A stretch of 64,000 nt of DNA from Candidatus Dormiibacter inghamiae. GTDB taxonomy: Bacteria; Chloroflexota; Dormibacteria; Dormibacterales; Dormibacteraceae. The notes under the pieces are model-generated. The model saw only the letters and a list, made by a program, of their open reading frames with translations, did not search any database and was not told the DNA's origin. The DNA lies in the NCBI GenBank assembly GCA_016464825.1, contig JAEKNQ010000021.1:43404-107403 (forward strand), in the 5' to 3' direction. The translations under genes and the position numbers were made by a program. Positions 1 through 8,277 of this stretch are shown here, piece by piece. The stretch's first letter is position 1. The number at the start of each line of letters is the position of its first letter.

Positions 1-1
1 G

Positions 2-520
2 CTGGCCCTGGTCAGCAATGCCGAGAGTGGACTCCAGGCGGTTCGGCGAAGCGCCACCATGCTCCTCCTGCGGGCGCCCGAGCTCAGCATGCGTCAGGTG
101 GAAATGGAGCTGAGACGCCTCGTGGACGCTTCGCCAGTGCCGGTGCTCGCCCATTCTCGGTGCGATGTGGCGCTCGCGGTGGGCGCCGCCGGAGTGCAGC
201 TGCCTGAGGTTGACATTCCAACTGTCGACGCGCGAACCCTGCTGGGGCCAGACCGGCTGCTCGGCCGCTCGGTGCACAGCCTGGCGGCGGCCAAGCGGGC
301 AGAGTCCGAGGGAGCGGATTACGTGGTGTACGGCCCTGTGTTTCCCACCGCTTCACATCCCGGCCGAGCGGCCGTAGGACTTGGGGCTCTGCGGGACGTC
401 TGCCTGGACTTGCGCATCCCCGTGCTGGCGATCGGTGGCGTCGACGACATGCGCAGCCAGGAATGCCTGGCGGCCGGAGCCCAGGGGTTCGCGGCCATCG
501 GCTACTTTCAACGGAGATGA
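2..520 (+). CDS. ThiE/TenI family protein, 5' end outside the window
   Basis: The frame is open to the left edge and the first residues seen (ALVSNAESGLQAVRRSATM) lie inside the first beta-alpha unit, so the N-terminus is missing. The TIM-barrel phosphate-binding segments of the thiamine-phosphate synthase/TenI family are visible: RSVHS, GADYVVYGPVFPT and, near the end, IGGVDD followed by AAGAQGFAAIG. ThiE joins the thiazole and pyrimidine halves of thiamine; TenI relatives act as thiazole tautomerases. The 4-bp ATGA overlap with a downstream thiS shows a thiamine operon. I cannot separate ThiE from TenI without the missing N-terminus. Confidence 0.8.
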   Translation: MALVSNAESGLQAVRRSATMLLLRAPELSMRQVEMELRRLVDASPVPVLAHSRCDVALAVGAAGVQLPEVDIPTVDARTLLGPDRLLGRSVHSLAAAKRAESEGADYVVYGPVFPTASHPGRAAVGLGALRDVCLDLRIPVLAIGGVDDMRSQECLAAGAQGFAAIGYFQRR

Positions 521-723
521 ACCTTCGCGTCAACGGGAAGGACGTCGAACTGCCCGGCCCGATCTCCCTCCTTGATTACATCACGGGCTTGGGCGTGGAC
601 CCGCGGGCAGTGGCGGTCGAGCTGAACGGCGAGATTGTCGCCCGCGAGAGCTACACCGAGCTGACGCTCAGCGAGGGCGACCGGCTGGAGATAGTGCGCA
701 TGGTGGGCGGTGGCTGCCGATGA
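517..723 (+). CDS. thiS: Sulfur carrier protein ThiS
   Basis: A 68-residue beta-grasp protein starting MNLRVNGKDVEL, with the LSEGDRLEIVRMVGGG tail typical of ThiS. ThiS carries sulfur as a C-terminal thiocarboxylate for thiazole synthesis. The start is the ATG that overlaps the preceding stop by 4 bp. Oddity: the diglycine is not terminal; the chain ends GGGCR, so two extra residues follow the glycines. Either processing removes them or this carrier works differently. The next gene starts inside its stop codon (ATGA), so the three genes look translationally coupled. Confidence 0.88.
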   Translation: MNLRVNGKDVELPGPISLLDYITGLGVDPRAVAVELNGEIVARESYTELTLSEGDRLEIVRMVGGGCR

Positions 724-1838
724 AGCTGACTTGGAATCGCGTTTTCGCGTGGCGGATGCGCCGCCAGTTCCTCGACCGGCCGATGGGTATCGACACGCTC
801 GACGTCGTGCGTCGCCTGTGTGGTGTCCAGGCGCAGGTGGCCTCGTCGGCTGCACTGGCAGTAGCCGTACGCCTGGCGAGTCCGGTGCGGGGGGACCTCG
901 CCCAGGCTCTTTCCGATCGCAAGCTGGTCAAGACCTGGGCGATGCGAGGCACGCTCCACGTCCTCCCCGCGGACGACGCAGCCGCCTATCTCTCCCTGCT
1001 TGCGGCCACCAAAGCCTGGGAGTCGGCCGCGTGGCAACGTGCGTTCGTCGACTTAGAGCAACTGGCAGCGATTACTCAGGCGGCGTGCGCGGCGCTCGAC
1101 GGCAAGGTTCTCAACCGGGAGGAGCTGACCGCCGAGATCGTGAACCGTACCGGCGACCCCTCCCTCGGCGAGCAGCTTTCCTCAGGCTGGGGCGCGGTGC
1201 TGAAGCCGCTCGCCTGGCAGGGCTACCTCTGCCACGGCCCGAGTCAAGGCAACCGGGTCTCGTTCACCAGGCTGGACACCTGGCTCTCAGGCTGGCAGGG
1301 CCTGCCGGAACCCGATGAGGCGGCCCGGATGGTGCTCCCGGCATATCTGGCTGCTCACGGACCGGGATCGATCGAGGTATTCGACCAATGGCTCACCCGT
1401 GGGAGGTCCAAAAAGGCACTGCTGCGGGATGCAACAACCGCTCTGGTCGAGTCCGGCGTCCTCGTTAAGGTCGACGTCGAGGGAATGCCGGCATACGCCA
1501 GAGCCTGCGATGTTGACGCGATTGCCACCGCCCTACCGTTCAGTGAGGTCCGGCTCCTGCCGGCGTTCGACCAGTACGTCCTCGGCGCAGGCACTAACAA
1601 CACCCAGCTGATCCCTGCCCACCGGCATCAGCTGATCAGCCGAACGGCAGGCTGGATCTCACCGGTTGTCGTGGCCGAGGGACGCGTGGCCGGCACCTGG
1701 GACGTCGCGGGAACCACCCTGCAGGTGGTCCTGTTCAAGCAGTCCGGACCGGTCCCGCACGCGGAGATCGAGACGGAGGCGGCCCGCATCGGCACGTACA
1801 GCGGGACCGACCTCACGCTATCGGTGCGCACCGATTGA
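720..1838 (+). CDS. Winged-helix (HTH_42) DNA glycosylase of the AlkZ/YcaQ type
   Basis: A 372-residue protein of the tandem winged-helix family (former DUF1006, HTH_42). The catalytic motif region reads LCGVQAQV, placing Gln37-Ala38-Gln39 at the positions described for the QxQ motif of Streptomyces AlkZ, which unhooks interstrand crosslinks and alkylated bases; YcaQ/AlkX members carry QxD instead. LPAFDQYVLG and similar segments further on also fit the family. It is coupled to thiS by an ATGA overlap although its job seems unrelated. Assignment to AlkZ rather than YcaQ rests on the QAQ motif alone. Confidence 0.75.
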   Translation: MKLTWNRVFAWRMRRQFLDRPMGIDTLDVVRRLCGVQAQVASSAALAVAVRLASPVRGDLAQALSDRKLVKTWAMRGTLHVLPADDAAAYLSLLAATKAWESAAWQRAFVDLEQLAAITQAACAALDGKVLNREELTAEIVNRTGDPSLGEQLSSGWGAVLKPLAWQGYLCHGPSQGNRVSFTRLDTWLSGWQGLPEPDEAARMVLPAYLAAHGPGSIEVFDQWLTRGRSKKALLRDATTALVESGVLVKVDVEGMPAYARACDVDAIATALPFSEVRLLPAFDQYVLGAGTNNTQLIPAHRHQLISRTAGWISPVVVAEGRVAGTWDVAGTTLQVVLFKQSGPVPHAEIETEAARIGTYSGTDLTLSVRTD

Positions 1839-1898
1839 GCGACTGACAGCGCGGTCCAGGGGATTATCAGGCCGCTGACGAGAGTGACTTCGAAACCG

Positions 1899-3389
1899 TC
1901 AGTAGCCGAGTTTCCGCAGCGCCTCATCGGCCGCCGCCCGGTCGCTCCAAGGCAGCGCTCCCTCAGCCGTAATCATCGTCTGCTCGTGCCCCTTGCCGGC
2001 CAGCAGCACTGCGTCGCCAGGCCGAGCCAGGCTCAGCGCCCGGCGGATGGCGGCCTCACGGTCAGGCTCCACTTCGTAGTCCCTGCCCCGGCGGCGGCCG
2101 GTGACCCCGCTTTCCACCTGTCGCGTGATCGCTGCAGGATCCTCCTGCACTGGGTCGTCAGTAGTTATCACGAACCAGTCGGCGCCCTGGGCTGCGGCCC
2201 TGCCCATCCCCGGCCGGTCGTGGTCAGACCGACCAGTGCTGCCAAATACGAGCAGGATGCGCCCCCGCGTTAGTTGCCGCAGCTCCGCGAGCACCTGGCT
2301 CAGCGACCCGGCAGCATGGGCGTAGTCGACATAGACAGCAAACGGCTGGCCCAAACTCACCTGCTCCAGCCTGCCGGGGACGCCCGGAAAGCTTCGCAGT
2401 CCCTCCGCCAGTGCGTCGACGTCTGCCCCCGTGAGCGCCTGGCAGAGAGCAGCCGCCGCCAGCGCATTGGCAACATTGAACCGCCCGACCAGCGGCAGCC
2501 GCGCCTCCGCCCGCTGACCAGCGACTGAGAGCCAGAAGGAGGTGCCGGCGGGTGCCGGCCGGAGGTCGTGGGCGCTCACATCCGCCAGCGTGTCGATGGC
2601 CCAGGTCAGCTGCCGCTCGATGGGGAGGTCGCGCAGGTATCGCAGAGCGGCGGTGTCAGCGAGGTTGAGCACTGCCGTCTTGGCGACTCCTTTCGGGTAG
2701 GCGGAAGCGCACAGCTCGATCAGCCGGCCCTTCGTCTGCAGGTAGTCGGCCCATGTCCGGTGGTACTCAAGATGGTCGTGTCCAACGTTGGTGACCGCTA
2801 CCGCGTCGAAGTCACAGGCGGAGACACGTCCCTGGTCCAGAGCGTGCGAGCTGACTTCCAGCACCGCTGCTGAGCGGCCAGCCCCAATCATCGCCTGCAG
2901 GGCCTCTTGCACCTGCGGAGCCTCGAGCGTCGTCTTGCCCGAAGCGTTGACAGAGACACCCCCTGCGCCAGCCTGCCCGACAGTGGAGAGATAGCCGGCC
3001 GGCTGGCGACATGCGTTGAACAGGTGCGCAGTCAGGTGGGTCACAGAGGTCTTGCCGTCAGTGCCGGTGACACCGGCCATCAGAAGCCGCCGCGCGGGCC
3101 TGCCGAGCAGCTCCGCGGCCAGCTCGCCTAGCGCCCAGCGGGTCTCCGGCAGCAGCAGCTGCGGCACCGTCGAGGGCAGCTCCAGTGTCCTCTCCCCGGC
3201 CACTGCGGCGCCCTTGTCGGCAGCTGCCCCCGCGTAGTCGTGGCCATCCACACGCAGGCCTTTTAGCGCTACGAAGAGCGCCCCCGACCGGGCCTGGCGC
3301 GAGTCCTGGATCACAGCGTCGATCACGGTGGCCCCGCCGCACAGGACCCGAGCGCCGGGCACCGCAGCAGCCAGTTGGGAGAGCAGCAT
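1899..3389 (-). CDS. murE: UDP-N-acetylmuramyl-tripeptide synthetase MurE
   Basis: A 496-residue Mur ligase that adds the third stem-peptide residue to UDP-MurNAc-L-Ala-D-Glu in the cytoplasm. It shows the ATP loop GVTGTDGKTS (Asp where Asn is usual), the central HALDQGR and DHLEYH segments and GKGHEQ near the C-terminus. The start chosen is the ATG at 3389 (MLLSQLAAAVPGA); longer versions would run into folP. The residue-3 specificity motif, DNPR in diaminopimelate-adding enzymes, is DDPV here (residues 411-414, about 2148-2159), which argues for another diamino acid such as Lys or Orn. It is divergent from folP with only a short gap and convergent with the AlkZ-like gene. Confidence 0.93.
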   Translation of the reverse strand: MLLSQLAAAVPGARVLCGGATVIDAVIQDSRQARSGALFVALKGLRVDGHDYAGAAADKGAAVAGERTLELPSTVPQLLLPETRWALGELAAELLGRPARRLLMAGVTGTDGKTSVTHLTAHLFNACRQPAGYLSTVGQAGAGGVSVNASGKTTLEAPQVQEALQAMIGAGRSAAVLEVSSHALDQGRVSACDFDAVAVTNVGHDHLEYHRTWADYLQTKGRLIELCASAYPKGVAKTAVLNLADTAALRYLRDLPIERQLTWAIDTLADVSAHDLRPAPAGTSFWLSVAGQRAEARLPLVGRFNVANALAAAALCQALTGADVDALAEGLRSFPGVPGRLEQVSLGQPFAVYVDYAHAAGSLSQVLAELRQLTRGRILLVFGSTGRSDHDRPGMGRAAAQGADWFVITTDDPVQEDPAAITRQVESGVTGRRRGRDYEVEPDREAAIRRALSLARPGDAVLLAGKGHEQTMITAEGALPWSDRAAADEALRKLGY

Positions 3390-3394
3390 CGGTC

Positions 3395-3400
3395 TATAAG
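3395..3400 (+). promoter_or_regulatory. Putative -10 hexamer of folP, leaderless type
   Basis: TATAAG lies 8 nt before the ATG at 3409, in the narrow gap between divergent murE and folP. Transcription would start at about the start codon. No clear -35 is seen because the upstream side is murE coding sequence. Confidence 0.4.
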
Positions 3401-3408
3401 TGAACGCT

Positions 3409-4188
3409 ATGAGGCCGAAGCGAGTGCTGGTCATGGGCATCGTCAACGTGACCCCTGACTCCTTCAGCGGGGACGGCATTATGGCGGCCGAGGCCGCGGT
3501 GGCCCATGGCCTAGCGCTGGCTCGCGAGGGGGCCGACATCCTTGACGTGGGCGGCGAATCCACCCGACCCGGTCATCAACCAGTCGCCGACGGCGAGGAG
3601 ATGCGGCGCATACTGCCAGTCGTCGAGGCTCTTGCCGGCCTCGGCCTCAAGGTTTCCATCGACACCACCAAGCGGGCGGTCGCGGCGGCTGCGCTGGCGG
3701 CAGGCGCTCGCATGGTCAACGACGTCTGGGGTCTGCAGCGCTCGCCGGAGCTGGCGGGGCTGGCAGCTGAACACCGTGCCGAGCTCGTCGTCATGCACAA
3801 CCAGGAGGGGACTCACTACGGGCAGGACCTGATGGCAGAGATCAAGCGCAGCCTGCGCGAATCACTACGCCTGGCGGAGGCGGCCGGCCAGCCGCTTGAG
3901 CGCACCTGGGTCGATCCCGGCATCGGCTTTGGCAAGCTGGCCTTTCACAACGTCGAGGTGCTGCGGCGCTTGGCGGAGCTGCACGAGCTGGGGCAGCCCA
4001 TCTTGCTGGGCGCCTCCCGCAAATCCTTCCTGGAGCGGGTCTTCGGCCAACCGCTCTCGATGCGAGCCTGGGGCACAGCTGCCACCGTCGCCGCCGGCGT
4101 GCTGCGCGGCGTGAGCATGGTCCGCGTCCATGACGTGAAGGAGATGCTGGCCGTCGTTCGGGTGGCCGAGGCGCTCCGCCAGCCATGA
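3409..4188 (+). CDS. folP: Dihydropteroate synthase FolP
   Basis: About 259 residues with both signatures of the family: MGIVNVTPDSFSGDG at the N-terminus and ILDVGGESTRPG after it, then SIDTTK, VNDVWG, a WVDPGIGFGK loop and LLGASRKSF. It condenses the pterin pyrophosphate with p-aminobenzoate in folate synthesis. A GTG nine bases upstream (3400) is also possible, but it overlaps the likely -10 hexamer, so I prefer the ATG. The gene overlaps folK by 4 bp. No folB or folE is seen beside them. Confidence 0.94.
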   Translation: MRPKRVLVMGIVNVTPDSFSGDGIMAAEAAVAHGLALAREGADILDVGGESTRPGHQPVADGEEMRRILPVVEALAGLGLKVSIDTTKRAVAAAALAAGARMVNDVWGLQRSPELAGLAAEHRAELVVMHNQEGTHYGQDLMAEIKRSLRESLRLAEAAGQPLERTWVDPGIGFGKLAFHNVEVLRRLAELHELGQPILLGASRKSFLERVFGQPLSMRAWGTAATVAAGVLRGVSMVRVHDVKEMLAVVRVAEALRQP

Positions 4189-4598
4189 CAGTCGCCTACC
4201 TTGGCCTCGGCTCCAATCTGGGCAACCGGGCCGAGCACCTGGCCCACGCCCGGCGGCTGCTGGTCGAACGAGGCGCCCAGATCGTGCGGGCCAGCAGCGT
4301 TATCGAAACGGAGCCTTGGGGAGTGCGCGAGCAGCCAACCTTCTTGAACCAGGTGTTGGAGGTGGAGTGGTGTACTGACGCGCGCAGCCTGCTGCTGCTG
4401 GCCCAGGCAGTTGAGGCTCAGGTCGGGCGAAGTCGGACCCACCCTTGGGGACCGCGCGAGATCGACGTGGACATCCTTCTCTTCGGCAGCGAGCGGATCG
4501 CGGAGCCCGGCCTGCAGATACCCCATCCCCGGCTGCGGGAACGGGAGTTCGTCCTGCGCTCACTGCGGGAGCTTGGCGTTCCGCCGCCCGCCGGCTGA
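4185..4598 (+). CDS. folK: 6-hydroxymethyl-dihydropterin pyrophosphokinase FolK
   Basis: A 137-residue kinase with GLGSNLGNR at the N-terminus and the RTHPWGPREIDVDILLFG block that carries the metal and substrate ligands. It makes the pterin pyrophosphate used by FolP. It is coupled to folP by the overlapping ATGA. At 137 residues it is at the short end for the family because it stops soon after the RLREREFVLRSL helix, but all core motifs are present. Confidence 0.93.
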   Translation: MTVAYLGLGSNLGNRAEHLAHARRLLVERGAQIVRASSVIETEPWGVREQPTFLNQVLEVEWCTDARSLLLLAQAVEAQVGRSRTHPWGPREIDVDILLFGSERIAEPGLQIPHPRLREREFVLRSLRELGVPPPAG

Positions 4599-4682
4599 AC
4601 GACGCCAGCACATACTGTCAAAAGTGAGCCGGCACGAGCAGGATTGGGGTTCTGAGGCGCTCGATCAAGAGGTGACGGCGGC

Positions 4683-5822
4683 GTGAGGGTCGCCTGGCTC
4701 GGCCATCGCTCCAGTACAGGCGCCGACGGCCTGATCACTTACTCGCGGCAGATCACGAGCGCGCTGGAGCAGAGCGGCGTCGAGGTTCTCTTCCTCCACC
4801 ATGAGCGGGAGCTCGTCGACGAGGCCTCGATCGCGCTGGAGTCGCTCAGGCTTTCCCACCGATTGGTGATCGCCCCGCCTGGCTCGCGACGAAGACTGGC
4901 CGAGCTGCTCACCCGGCACGAGGTGGACCTGGTCCATGTCTCACTCTCCTTTTCCAGCCTCGATTTCAACCTGCCGCGCCTCTGCCACCGGTTGGGCATT
5001 CCGATAGTGGCGACGTTCCACGCGCCCTTTGACACGCGGCTCTCCGTCTGGCGCGGCATCTCCTCCGCGGTCTACCGCCTTTACTCCCCGGCTCTGGCCG
5101 AATGCGACGCGGTGATCATCTTCAGCCAGGCTCAGAAGGAGATCCTGAGCGGTCTGGGCGTGCCGCCCAGAGTCATCCACGTCCTGCCCAACGGCGTCGA
5201 CATCGATCGCTACTCACCCGGTCCCAGCCAGGCGCTGGAGACCTTTGGCTGCCGGCGCCTCTACAGCTACGTCGGCCGTCTCGATCCGGAAAAGAATGTC
5301 GACGTGCTGCTCTCCTCCTTTCTGGACGCGGAGCCGCCGCCGGACCACCGGCTCGTGGTGGTGGGCGGCGGCGTCGAGCGGAGAAAGCTGGAACGGCGCT
5401 TCCGGGACCCGCGCGTCCGATTCCTGGGGGTGGTCACCGACGAGCGGGCGCGGATCGACATCCTGCGCGGCTCGGACGCATTTTTTCTGCCCTCCAGCGT
5501 GGAGGGACTTTCTCTCGCCATGCTGGAAGCGATGGCCTGCGGCGTCACCACTGTGGCCACCGATGTGGGCAGCGACGGCGAGGCGCTGCGGGGCGCCGGC
5601 ATTGTGCTCGACCCGAACAGCCTCGAGGCCGAGCTCGGCGGGGTCATCAGGATGCTGATCGAGCTTCCCCACTTGAGCGAACAGCTGGGGCGGCTGGCGC
5701 GAGAGCGTGCTGTCCAGCGCTATTCCCTGGCCGCCAACCTAAAGGGCCTGCTCCAGCTCTACGCCGCGCTCCCCGAGCCGTCGCCGGCGCCGCTCACGAC
5801 CGGCTCCCCCCGCAAGCGATAG
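4683..5822 (+). CDS. Glycosyltransferase family 4 protein
   Basis: A 379-residue GT-B enzyme. The N-terminal half has LGHRSSTGADGLITYSRQ and ATFHAPFD; the linker has VLPNGVD; the donor domain has YVGRLDPEKNVDVLLSSF and the GT4 signature PSSVEGLSLAMLEAMACG ending with the E-x7-E pattern. It probably transfers a sugar from a nucleotide donor to a membrane or envelope acceptor; the substrate cannot be read. The start is GTG at 4683. Its 3' end overlaps the convergent winged-helix gene by 64 bp. Confidence 0.85.
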   Translation: MRVAWLGHRSSTGADGLITYSRQITSALEQSGVEVLFLHHERELVDEASIALESLRLSHRLVIAPPGSRRRLAELLTRHEVDLVHVSLSFSSLDFNLPRLCHRLGIPIVATFHAPFDTRLSVWRGISSAVYRLYSPALAECDAVIIFSQAQKEILSGLGVPPRVIHVLPNGVDIDRYSPGPSQALETFGCRRLYSYVGRLDPEKNVDVLLSSFLDAEPPPDHRLVVVGGGVERRKLERRFRDPRVRFLGVVTDERARIDILRGSDAFFLPSSVEGLSLAMLEAMACGVTTVATDVGSDGEALRGAGIVLDPNSLEAELGGVIRMLIELPHLSEQLGRLARERAVQRYSLAANLKGLLQLYAALPEPSPAPLTTGSPRKR

Positions 5823-6466
5823 CCGATCCCAGGCACTGACAGCACCAGGTCCGGCAGGCCTGGCACCACCTCGATCTTCTTGCGCAGGTTCCGAACGTGG
5901 ACATCCACCAGCCGCGAATCGGAGTCGAAGCCCGCGGCAGCGCCCAGGTGTTCCAGGATCCGCTCCCGGCTCACCGGGCGCCCCGCCGCGGCCAGAAGGC
6001 AAAAGAGCAGCTCGAACTCTGCCGACGTGAGATGCAGCGGGCGGCCGCCGCGTGTCACCTGGTGCCTGCCACGATCGATGACCAGGTCGCCGCAGCAGTG
6101 GCTCTTCGCGGGCCGGCTGAGCAGCCGCGGCCGCTGCCTCTCCAGGCTCAGCTCGAGTCCCGCCACCACCTGCGCGATGGCGGTGGGTGGGAACGTCTGC
6201 TCAGCACCGGCTGCGAGCGCGGCCAGCGCAGCCTCAGGGCTTGCGCACAGCGCCAGCAGGATCAGGCACGGCGCTGCTGCGTGGAGAGACAGGATCATGC
6301 CGGGCGGTCCGCTCACAACTGCAGCCCTGGCTGCAGTGGCTTCGTGCAGCGTCGCTCGGCCGTTGGCGGTTGCGCGCGGCCTGTATCCCCGAGCCGCCAA
6401 GCGAAACTGCAGATCGCGTTCGGCCCGGGAATCCAGCCCTGTGAGGAGAATCACTGCTGGGGCCAT
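5759..6466 (-). CDS. OmpR/PhoB-type winged-helix regulator with degenerate receiver domain
   Basis: A 235-residue protein. The C-terminal half (about residues 125-220) is a Trans_reg_C winged helix: LTSAEFELLFCLLAAAGRPVSRERIL, then VDVHVRNLRKKIE and VPGIGYRLRG. The N-terminal 115 residues have the spacing of a receiver domain (VILLTGLDSRAERDLQFRLAARGY) but lack the acidic pocket, phospho-acceptor Asp and usual Lys, so phosphorylation is unlikely. No histidine kinase is adjacent. It may respond to protein contacts or level. It overlaps the convergent glycosyltransferase gene at its 3' end. Confidence 0.8.
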   Translation of the reverse strand: MAPAVILLTGLDSRAERDLQFRLAARGYRPRATANGRATLHEATAARAAVVSGPPGMILSLHAAAPCLILLALCASPEAALAALAAGAEQTFPPTAIAQVVAGLELSLERQRPRLLSRPAKSHCCGDLVIDRGRHQVTRGGRPLHLTSAEFELLFCLLAAAGRPVSRERILEHLGAAAGFDSDSRLVDVHVRNLRKKIEVVPGLPDLVLSVPGIGYRLRGEPVVSGAGDGSGSAA

Positions 6467-6496
6467 GCCGGCAGACTAGGCGCCGGCAGGCCGGAT

Positions 6497-7468
6497 TTAC
6501 AACGCCTGGCGCGTAAAGGTCTGCCGTGCTCTTCCCGCGAGTTGGGCGGGCCCACCGGCGCCTCTCGCCCGCCACCTGGACAGCTCCAGATCCCAGGCCC
6601 CGCAGTATGTCGTCTGCCGGCCGCCGAAGCCTATCTTGAACTGCCAGAGGCCGAACCACGGGTGGTCTGGATCCGGCTCCGGCGGAATGCCCCAGAGGTC
6701 ATAGTCGCGACAGCCGGCGTCGCGAGCCGCGCGCATTGCCGCCCACTGCGCTGCGTAGGTCGGCTGCAGCTCGCGCTGTTCGCCCGACGAACCCCCGAAG
6801 AGGTAGTAGGCCCGGCCCCCGAAGTGAGCGACCAGGATGGCGGCCAGTGGGCGGCCCTCGTGTCGCGCCACGTAGGTGCGGCACCAGGCCAGCTTGGCCA
6901 ATCGCGCTCGGTACTGGGCGGTGGAGAGAAGCGCTATGCCCTGCCTAGCGGCGGTGGCCTGCGTCTGCCTGTGGAGCTCCTCCGGCTCCCGGCCCTCTTC
7001 GACGCCCACTCCCCGTTTCAGGGCGAGCCGGATGTTGTAGCGATGCTTGGCCTTGAAGGAGGCAAGCATGACCTCGTCGGAGGCCAGCGGCACGATGAGT
7101 GTGTGCTTCGGCTGGATCGCCTGACTGGGGTGGAAACCCAGCCGGTGAAGCACTGGGCCGAGCTCGCTGGGCGCCTCCGGCTCCACGCGGAGCCGAGCCA
7201 AGCCGGAGTTGCGAGCCCAGGCCACGAGTCCGCCCAACGCCGCCTCGCTGGTCGGCACCGGACCGCGCGGCACGTAGGCACGGGCGAAGGGCCGCCGGCC
7301 CTGGAGCAGCACTGAAGCCTGGCCTTGGGGCAGGTTGATGCGCTCCACCCGCCAGCCCTCTTCCGCCTGCACCTCGCCGTGGCCCCAGGACTGGAGCAGG
7401 GGAGGCGGCTGGGCCAGGTCCGCCAAGCCGGCGTCCCAGGCGACCTGCTGCGGCCGTGTCTGGTTCAC
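6497..7468 (-). CDS. FemAB-family peptidyltransferase (peptidoglycan interpeptide bridge)
   Basis: A 323-residue protein with the tandem GNAT-like layout of Fem transferases: FARAYVPRGPVP early, then KHTLIVPLASDEVMLASFKAKHRYNIRLALKRGVGVEE, where the K-x-R-N-I-R-A/K block is diagnostic, followed by a second acyltransferase-like half ending with YDLWGIPPEPDPDHPWFGLWQFKIGFGG. These cytoplasmic enzymes use aminoacyl-tRNA to attach amino acids to the stem-peptide side chain. It overlaps the start of the phosphatase gene by 4 bp. With the non-DAP MurE motif this supports a branched, Lys- or Orn-type peptidoglycan (inference). Confidence 0.82.
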   Translation of the reverse strand: MNQTRPQQVAWDAGLADLAQPPPLLQSWGHGEVQAEEGWRVERINLPQGQASVLLQGRRPFARAYVPRGPVPTSEAALGGLVAWARNSGLARLRVEPEAPSELGPVLHRLGFHPSQAIQPKHTLIVPLASDEVMLASFKAKHRYNIRLALKRGVGVEEGREPEELHRQTQATAARQGIALLSTAQYRARLAKLAWCRTYVARHEGRPLAAILVAHFGGRAYYLFGGSSGEQRELQPTYAAQWAAMRAARDAGCRDYDLWGIPPEPDPDHPWFGLWQFKIGFGGRQTTYCGAWDLELSRWRARGAGGPAQLAGRARQTFTRQAL

Positions 7469-8061
7469 CTCAGGTGGCAGACGTCGTTCACGCCGGCCAC
7501 TGTCACTCGGCCTGCGCGTTTGTCAAGCCGGGTGAGTGAGGCGTTGCCGATGCGGAAGTGGAACCAGCCGTGCAGGCTCTGACCCAACACTCGCCGCAGC
7601 AGTGCCTGGATCACCCCGCCGTGAGTCACACAGGCAATTAGCTGGCCAGGGTGTGCGGCGGTGAGGGCTTCGAACGCCCTGCCGGTCCGAGCGCCGAAAG
7701 CCTCAGCGGACTCGCCGCCTGGCGCCAGATCCCAATCGGGCTCTTGCTGCCAGCGCCGCCAGAGCTCGGGATACTCCTGAGCCAGCTCGGCGCTCGTCTT
7801 GCCCTCCCACTCGCCCAGCGCTATCTCGCGCAGGTCCTGACAGAACCGGACCTCGCAGCCGAGCGCCGCGGCCAGCGGGCGGGCGGTCGCCGCGGCCCGG
7901 GTCAGGTCGCTCGCATAGAGGGCTGCGATGGGTGCCTGCGCCAGCCGGCCGGCCAGCTTTTGAGACTGCTCACGACCCCGCGTTGAGAGAGGCGGATCGA
8001 GCTGGCCCTGCACGCGATGGTCGGCGTTCCAGGTGGACTCACCGTGACGGAGTAGAAGCAC
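7465..8061 (-). CDS. Histidine phosphatase family protein (phosphoglycerate mutase-like)
   Basis: A 198-residue protein with the catalytic LLLRHGESTWN motif at the very N-terminus (phospho-histidine at His6), STRGREQSQKLA, LYASDLTRAAATA, EIALGEWEG and the second catalytic histidine in CVTHGGVI. Such small enzymes remove phosphate from diverse metabolites; the substrate is not readable. GTG at 8061 is the only standard start in frame before an upstream stop, though it leaves almost no residues before the first strand. It is the first gene of a two-gene unit with the FemAB gene. Confidence 0.85.
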   Translation of the reverse strand: MLLLRHGESTWNADHRVQGQLDPPLSTRGREQSQKLAGRLAQAPIAALYASDLTRAAATARPLAAALGCEVRFCQDLREIALGEWEGKTSAELAQEYPELWRRWQQEPDWDLAPGGESAEAFGARTGRAFEALTAAHPGQLIACVTHGGVIQALLRRVLGQSLHGWFHFRIGNASLTRLDKRAGRVTVAGVNDVCHLR

Positions 8062-8181
8062 TTGCGTCGGGGCGTCATCCGCACCGCCCCCGAGGCGGCC
8101 CAGCGGCTGGCTCAGGGCCGCAGATCACCGACCGGCGCTGATCGATAGGCGCGGACCGGCTCAAAGAACATGTGAGGGACT

Positions 8182-8187
8182 TATACT
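8182..8187 (+). promoter_or_regulatory. Possible -10 element upstream of the DUF4388 gene
   Basis: TATACT in the 216-bp gap between the divergent phosphatase and DUF4388 genes. No convincing -35 is seen at 17 bp. The match to TANNNT is the only support. Confidence 0.3.
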
Positions 8188-8258
8188 AACGTGTCGCTTG
8201 GGGCTGGATTCGTGTCCGCTCAGTGATGAGCGTCAGCGATGAGTCCGTAGAACTAAAG

Positions 8259-8276
8259 GCGTCGTTTAAGCGACGC
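8259..8276. promoter_or_regulatory. Inverted repeat abutting the DUF4388 start codon
   Basis: GCGTCG-TTTAAG-CGACGC is a perfect 6-bp inverted repeat ending one base before the ATG at 8278. It occupies the place of a ribosome binding site, which is otherwise missing. It could be an operator or an mRNA hairpin that controls translation. Confidence 0.4.
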
Positions 8277-8277
8277 G

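Noticed and set aside
5897..7315. Long open frame antisense to the winged-helix and FemAB genes
   Set aside because: Low-complexity Gly/Arg/Pro-rich product with no family pattern; both minus-strand genes have clear motifs. It is a GC-rich shadow frame.
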